From contig WPIO01000141.1 in the NCBI GenBank assembly GCA_009760855.2, positions 371,501-435,500 of the forward strand: 64,000 nucleotides of DNA, given 5' to 3'. Position numbers and translations under genes: made by a program. Below the pieces are notes generated by a model. It saw only the letters and a list, made by a program, of their open reading frames with translations, had not been told where the DNA came from and did no database searches. This DNA is from Cristatella mucedo. Taxonomy: Eukaryota > Bryozoa > Phylactolaemata > Cristatellidae. Shown here one piece after another: positions 59,485-64,000 of the stretch (positions are counted from its first letter, which is position 1; each line of letters opens with the position of its first letter).

Positions 59485-60768
59485 TCAAACCTTCCTAGTA
59501 AGTTCCAGTCTGGCTTTAGAGCTAATCACTCAACAGAGTTAGCATTGCTTAGGGTATACAACGACCTACTTAGGAATGCAGACATGGGTAGAGTGTCTCT
59601 GCTTGTTTTGCTCGATCTTTCGGCAGCTTTCGATACCATCGATCGCAAAGTTCTTCTGGAGCGCCTCTCATCTCGCCTGGGCATCACTGGCACTGCACTG
59701 CAGTGGTTCAGGTCCTATCTCAGTGGGAGACTCCATAGTATTGACGTGAATGGACAAAGATCATCCGAGGTACCTCTGAAATATGGGGTATCTCAGGGCT
59801 CCGTGGTAGGTCCGGTTCTTTTCACGGTTTATACTCTCCCTCTTGCTGATTTGATTGCCAAGCACAATCTAGGCATTCACTTCTATGCGGATGACACTCA
59901 GTTGTACCTTTTGTCTTTGCTTTGATCCCTCCAGCCTTCGAGCACCTCAAATTCTCTCAACTCACTTGCTGCATGTATTGATGACATCCGCACATAGATG
60001 GCAGCAAATTTTCCTTAACTAATCGATGATAAAACTAACTTGCTAGTTATGGGCAAACCCAGTGTGATTTAGAAATTGGAAAGGCTGACACTCAAAATTG
60101 GCTCTGTCAGCATTTCTCATGTTGAATCAGCTCGAAATCTAGGTGTCATGTTCCAAAGTGACCTCTCGTTAGACGAACACATCAGCTCCACAGTCAAATC
60201 TGCCTACTTTCAGCTTCATAACATTGCTAAAATTCGGGCTTGTTTAGATAATTTTGTCCCTCACTTTTACTTCCCTTCATTCTATGGCTCCAGCCTATCT
60301 CTCAGATATACTACCCCATCAGGCTAAGCATCGTACCACCTGCTTTTCGGAATCCAACAGTCTAGAAATACCTCATACAAACCTCAAATCCTTTGGAGAC
60401 CGTGCATTTAGTTTGTATGCTCTCAAAGCCTGGAACTCCCTCCCGACCTGCATCAGAACATCCCCTGCCCTGACAAAATTTAAAAAGAACTTAAAAACAC
60501 ACATATTTAGGACAGCATTTAGTGGGTCCCTGTGATTCGTCCTTGATGTGCTTATGCGTGCTGACACTGTGCTTGCTGCCACTAATCACATTTGCATGCT
60601 GACCCTGTGCATGTCACCCCTAACCATGTTATTCATTTTGTTTGTTTATCAAGCATGATATTACTCACGATTGAATTCCATTTCCCTTTGCAGCAAATGA
60701 AAAGCGCCTAGAAAGAGATTGAGTTCTTTGAGGGCGCTTTATCAAGTGCATTATTATTATTATTATTG
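59485..60768 (+). mobile_element. LINE family A, RT to tail, internally deleted
   Basis: RT core open at 59545-59925 ([51 protein letters not shown]). Then a C-terminal region with about 240 bases missing near 60247, and LHSMAPAYLSDILPHQAKHR to TAFSGSL at 60532. Full 3' UTR and an ATT tail. VPQG reads VSQG here. Confidence 0.92.
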
Positions 60769-61126
60769 GAAACGGGGCACTGGCCTTTGCTAGTGTTCGA
60801 CCCATGGCAGCAGTAGTGGTTGTCCGTAGTGTTATGGATCCTAACCCCCCCCCCCCGAAAGCTTCTAGGGCTGATTGCAGGTGCCCGAGGAGTGCAACCA
60901 CGTTTTCGCCTGCATTGGCCATTGACCAGTTCGTGATCGAAGCCGAATTTTTCGTCTGAACACTACGGGGCTACTGTGCCTCTTGCTGCTCTTCTCAAAA
61001 TGGCCGATGCCCAGAGCTCTGCCCCCCATCGCATGGCTGGCTGCTGACGCCCAGAGCTCCCTGACCCAATCACGAGGCTGCCTGCCCAGTACTCATGTCA
61101 TAGGCTGGAGTCCGAACTCATTGCCT

Positions 61127-61298
61127 TAAAAAATACTAGCTGTTTTAACAGCCTCTTTTTGTATAGCGACAGAAGAGCCTTTACGGCTATCACCACCGCT
61201 TGAAGTGACGATAAAGGATCGCCCACCGCAGGATTCGAACCCACGACCTCGAGGCCGAGGTCGTGAAAAGCAACCGCCTTACCTAGTGAGCTATTCCG
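61127..61298 (-). mobile_element. SINE B with target-site duplication, in copy 2 only
   Basis: Reverse full-length copy (actagctgttttaacagcct, B-box gcaggattcgaacccacgac, cttacctagtgagctattcc). It is flanked by gcctt at 61122-61126 and 61299-61303. The paralogous site near 29240 lacks the insertion. Confidence 0.92.
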
Positions 61299-61352
61299 GC
61301 CTTGCAGCAATGCTCGCCACGGTCTGTGGCTGCTGCTGCTTTGACTTATAAT

Positions 61353-61412
61353 AATAATAATAATAATAATAAAGCACCCTAGGAGAACTCAATCTCTTTA
61401 TAGGTGCTTAAT
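61353..61412 (-). mobile_element. LINE family A tail stub
   Basis: ctttgacttataataataat then aagcaccctaggagaactca and tctctttataggtgctta. Only about 60 bases remain. Same insertion junction as the LINE A copy starting at 29292. Confidence 0.85.
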
Positions 61413-61450
61413 ATTGAGTTGATATTGACCTCCTTTTCGCCTGCTTGCAG

Positions 61451-61494
61451 GTGCTGCTGGTCTACTGGTCGGTCACCCTTTCGACACGGTGAAG
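61451..61494 (+). CDS. SLC25A29: SLC25A29-like carrier, copy 2, exon 2
   Basis: Acceptor cctgcttgcag and donor gtgagc bound 44 bases that join exon 1 in phase 1 and leave in phase 0. It encodes (G)AAGLLVGHPFDTVK, holding the first carrier signature PFDTVK. Against exon 2 of copy 1 (28220) six of 44 bases differ, one changing Cys15 to Ala; human SLC25A29 also has a small residue there (GVAGVLVGHPFDTVK). No disabling change is visible, so this copy looks functional as far as it can be read. Exons 3 and 4 should lie to the right of 64000. Confidence 0.92.
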
Positions 61495-62087
61495 GTGAGC
61501 CTGACTTGTTGGAGCCTTGTGTGAACCTCGTTGCCGGGTGTAATATCGCAGGAGCCGCGTTTCTAGCAGTAGGAGGCGCAGCAGCAGACGCTTCGCCGAA
61601 CAATCTGCCAAAAGCTATTTCTATACATTTGGCTGCCATACTTGGTTACAGCTGGCATACTTGGTTACAGCTGCTGCAACAAGTTCGCAGGCTGCCCATA
61701 GCAAAGTGAACAAATTGGCACCTCTGCCAATGGCGATCGTGCATTCTGCTGATGCCAGAGGAGGTTGACATGTCTTGGGAGGGTGGGGCGAATGCGGATG
61801 GTGGGAATGTGGAGGGCGATGGGTGCAGGGGGGGGGGTGGGTGTTTATTTAGGGCAGCTGTGCATGCCAGAGACTGGTGGTTGATGGTGAATTGACAATG
61901 GACGTTCACCGTTAAAGTTCTGTCAATTTGGGTTGCTCGACAGAGAGGTGGGGATGGGCAAAGGCAAACCAAGAGGGGCTACTGCTCGCGAACACCATCA
62001 CGGCTACAGCACCGCAGCACCATCACGTGGAACCTGCCGGGCTTCAAGCAGCCCTGCAGTTCAATGCAGCTCACCTCCACCCTGCCC
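61495..62087. other. intron 2 of carrier copy 2, paralogous to 28264-29170
   Basis: Shares catacttggttacagctg, cgatcgtgcattctg, gacatgtcttgggagggtgg and gggcttcaagcag with intron 2 of copy 1. A local duplication of catacttggttacagctg occurs at about 61638 and 61657. No coding sequence. Confidence 0.7.
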
Positions 62088-62229
62088 GACCCACTCTGGT
62101 ATGGCCAAAGGTTAAGGCACTTGACTTTGATGACCGAAGTCGTCTGCTCGAGTCCTGCAGCATACAGCACGGGAATTGCTTGAAATGAGATTCATTTCTC
62201 TTAGGGGGCTATACAAATGAATAATATAT
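62088..62229 (+). mobile_element. SINE C, diverged
   Basis: ctctggtatggccaaaggtt, B-box ctgctcgagtcctgc, then ttgaaatgagattcatttct, cttagggggctatacaaatg and an AT-rich end. Confidence 0.75.
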
Positions 62230-62350
62230 TTTCTTTCCTCTATCAAGTCTCTGGCCAAAGTCGGCATGCCTCCGTTTGCTGATGCATTTGTAACTTAAAC
62301 TACATTGAGGGCCAGGTTGGGCTACATTGGGGTCTAGTTTGGGCACCAAC

Positions 62351-62500
62351 ACAGCTGGTTTGGCCCAATCGCGATGGTGCTTGCTCCGACCAAGGTCAAA
62401 GTGAATTTATTTGACGACCAAGGTCTTGGGTTCGAGCCCTGTGACATATGTAAAGTGCAAACATAGCGAGTTCTCTTAGGGCGCTATGCAAATGAGTTAT
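62351..62500 (+). mobile_element. SINE C, diverged
   Basis: agctggtttggcccaatcgc, B-box gggttcgagccctg, catatgtaaagtgcaaacat and ctcttagggcgctatgcaaa. Second SINE C within 300 bases in the same orientation. Confidence 0.8.
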
Positions 62501-62904
62501 ATATTTTTTCCATTGAGGGCTAGCTTTGGTGGCAAATAACTGTAGATAGCAGCTCTGAAGTAGTACTGAAGAAGCACTCAAGCTAAGCAATGGAAAGCCC
62601 AACTTTGTACATATGGACACTGTCTTATTTACGGAGCAAATGGTTTAATATTAAGAATAGATGACCCTTCGGGGGTCAGCATGCTGCACTCACTTAGGGT
62701 GGGGTGGGTAATTTTTTGTAGGTTAGCTCACCTTCGTCAGCAAGATCATCAATCCTGTCAATCGAAAAAAGCCAGCCTGGCACAGGCTGGCTCATTATGC
62801 CTTTTTATGCCTATTATGAAGCTGCTGCCCGGACTGCCTCTCCTCTTTCGTGCTGGAGTTTTGAGACTACCCATTGGCATTGATTGGCGGTAGCAGCACC
62901 GAGC

Positions 62905-63005
62905 AATAATAATAATAGTAATAATAATAATTAATACATTTGATAAAGCTCTCTCAGGGAACACAATCTCTTTTGAGGTGCTTTACATTTGCTGCAAGTG
63001 AAGCA
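62905..63005 (-). mobile_element. LINE family A 3' tail
   Basis: AAT repeats, aagctctctcagggaacaca and aggtgctttacatttgctgc. Confidence 0.8.
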
Positions 63006-63378
63006 CGTTCACGAATCATGCACCCTCGAGACTTGGAGATTCAACTACCGACCTACGAATTTCTAATGACTTTGATACTTGACCTTCTCTCCTTATTCAT
63101 ACGCAGACGCGATGCGCAGGCGGTCAGATGCAGCAGCATTGTAATCCAGGACTTTCCCGGATCTTCTCTGCTTATCCATACCCAGAAGTGCTACGTTGAA
63201 GCTCAGATCCAAAAGTGCTGCGCGTCTGCTGTGCCTCTGCTGCCACCTGTGCAAGGCGATAATAAAACAATAGTGCGTTTGCAGCACCTACGAGAACCAA
63301 ATTGATTTCTAAACTGAAGGGATTTAGGCAGCCTCATGGGTCAACTCATGGTTTGCTCTTAGGCTGTCTCTTTTTCGT

Positions 63379-64000
63379 ATGTATCCCCGTCTGTAACTCC
63401 ACAAAGCCATAACGACTATGTGGGTGTTAGGCAGGAGAGTTTTGCATAGCGCACTCACAGCCTATGCGGCTTTTGGTACACATTCGGTAGCCAACAGACT
63501 TCGTCTCACACAACAAAGAGAAAGTGGGATGCATAGCAGAGTCAGAAGAGCAGTCGAGGTAATGAGGAGCATGGAAGTAGCAGCTCAGGATCACTGAAAA
63601 GGATGAGCCATAGTCGGCAGCAGGAGAGTAGTTGTCGTTACGTAAGAGTTGTGCAAGCGAGTTCCACAGTTTAGGACCTGCAGAGCTGAAGCTTCTGTCG
63701 CCAACGGTTAAGCGGAGGAATGGAACAGCTAATTTATTGTCCAAACAGGACCTGTGGATGCGAATAGGCTGAAACTGGTGCAGCAGTTCAGCTAGGTACG
63801 AAGGAGCCAAGCCGTGGCCGGCCTTGTGGGTCAGCGTAAAAACTTTGCTCTGTATCCGTTGCTCAACCGGCATCCCTCCTAGCTCTTTTAGCAAAGGAGA
63901 AATGTTCTCAAACCTCCGGGACTTGAAGACCAGTCTTGCAGCCATATTCATAGTCAGCTGCAGTGGCCTAGTTGCTTTCTTTGGTAGCCCAGCCAAAAGG
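63379..64000 (-). mobile_element. LINE family D, 3' part, cut by window edge
   Basis: Reverse copy starting gtatccccgtctgtaactcc and encoding the C-terminal domain through the last base (PVEQRIQSKVFTLTHKAGHG, NKLAVPFLRL, GPKLWNSLAQLLRNDNYSPA). The frame is open over 63427-63996. Confidence 0.92.

Overview
This is metazoan nuclear DNA: split genes with GT-AG introns, very long introns, microsatellites, and a heavy load of SINEs and truncated non-LTR retrotransposons. There is no bacterial or organellar gene organisation. Low gene density (two gene families in 64 kb) and introns of 3 to 8 kb point to an animal with a large, repeat-rich genome, most likely an invertebrate bilaterian. I cannot place it more precisely from the sequence alone.

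Layout: (1) 3.4-13.95 kb, plus strand: the last three coding exons of a YY1 orthologue (REPO/spacer region, then four C2H2 zinc fingers); the first exon is not visible and probably lies to the left. (2) 25.27-42.47 kb, plus strand: a complete four-exon mitochondrial carrier gene, SLC25A29-like, 312 codons plus stop. (3) From 58.71 kb, plus strand: exons 1 and 2 of a second, paralogous SLC25A29-like gene behind a strong CpG island; its remaining exons fall beyond the right edge. YY1 and SLC25A29 are also neighbours in the human genome (14q32.2), so this is candidate deep microsynteny.

The rest is mostly mobile DNA. LINE family A (L2/CR1-type, about 28 pieces, 3' tail ending in ATT repeats) and LINE family D (related, ACAT tail; one long copy at 43.9-46.7 kb) are interleaved with two tRNA-derived SINE families. 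SINE B has a perfect B-box and an ATTT tail. SINE C has a tRNA head joined to a tail that closely matches the 3' end of LINE A. A pogo/Tigger transposon remnant lies at 18.2-19.2 kb. Nested insertions with recognisable target-site duplications give a relative history.

The genes need not act together: YY1 is a nuclear zinc-finger/Polycomb-type regulator, and SLC25A29-type proteins exchange basic amino acids across the inner mitochondrial membrane. The most interesting items are the microsynteny, the tandem carrier duplication with rearranged intron blocks, the SINE C/LINE A tail sharing, a heat-shock-element-like array in a carrier intron, and a long inverted repeat just upstream of the first carrier copy. 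I found no wholly new protein system.
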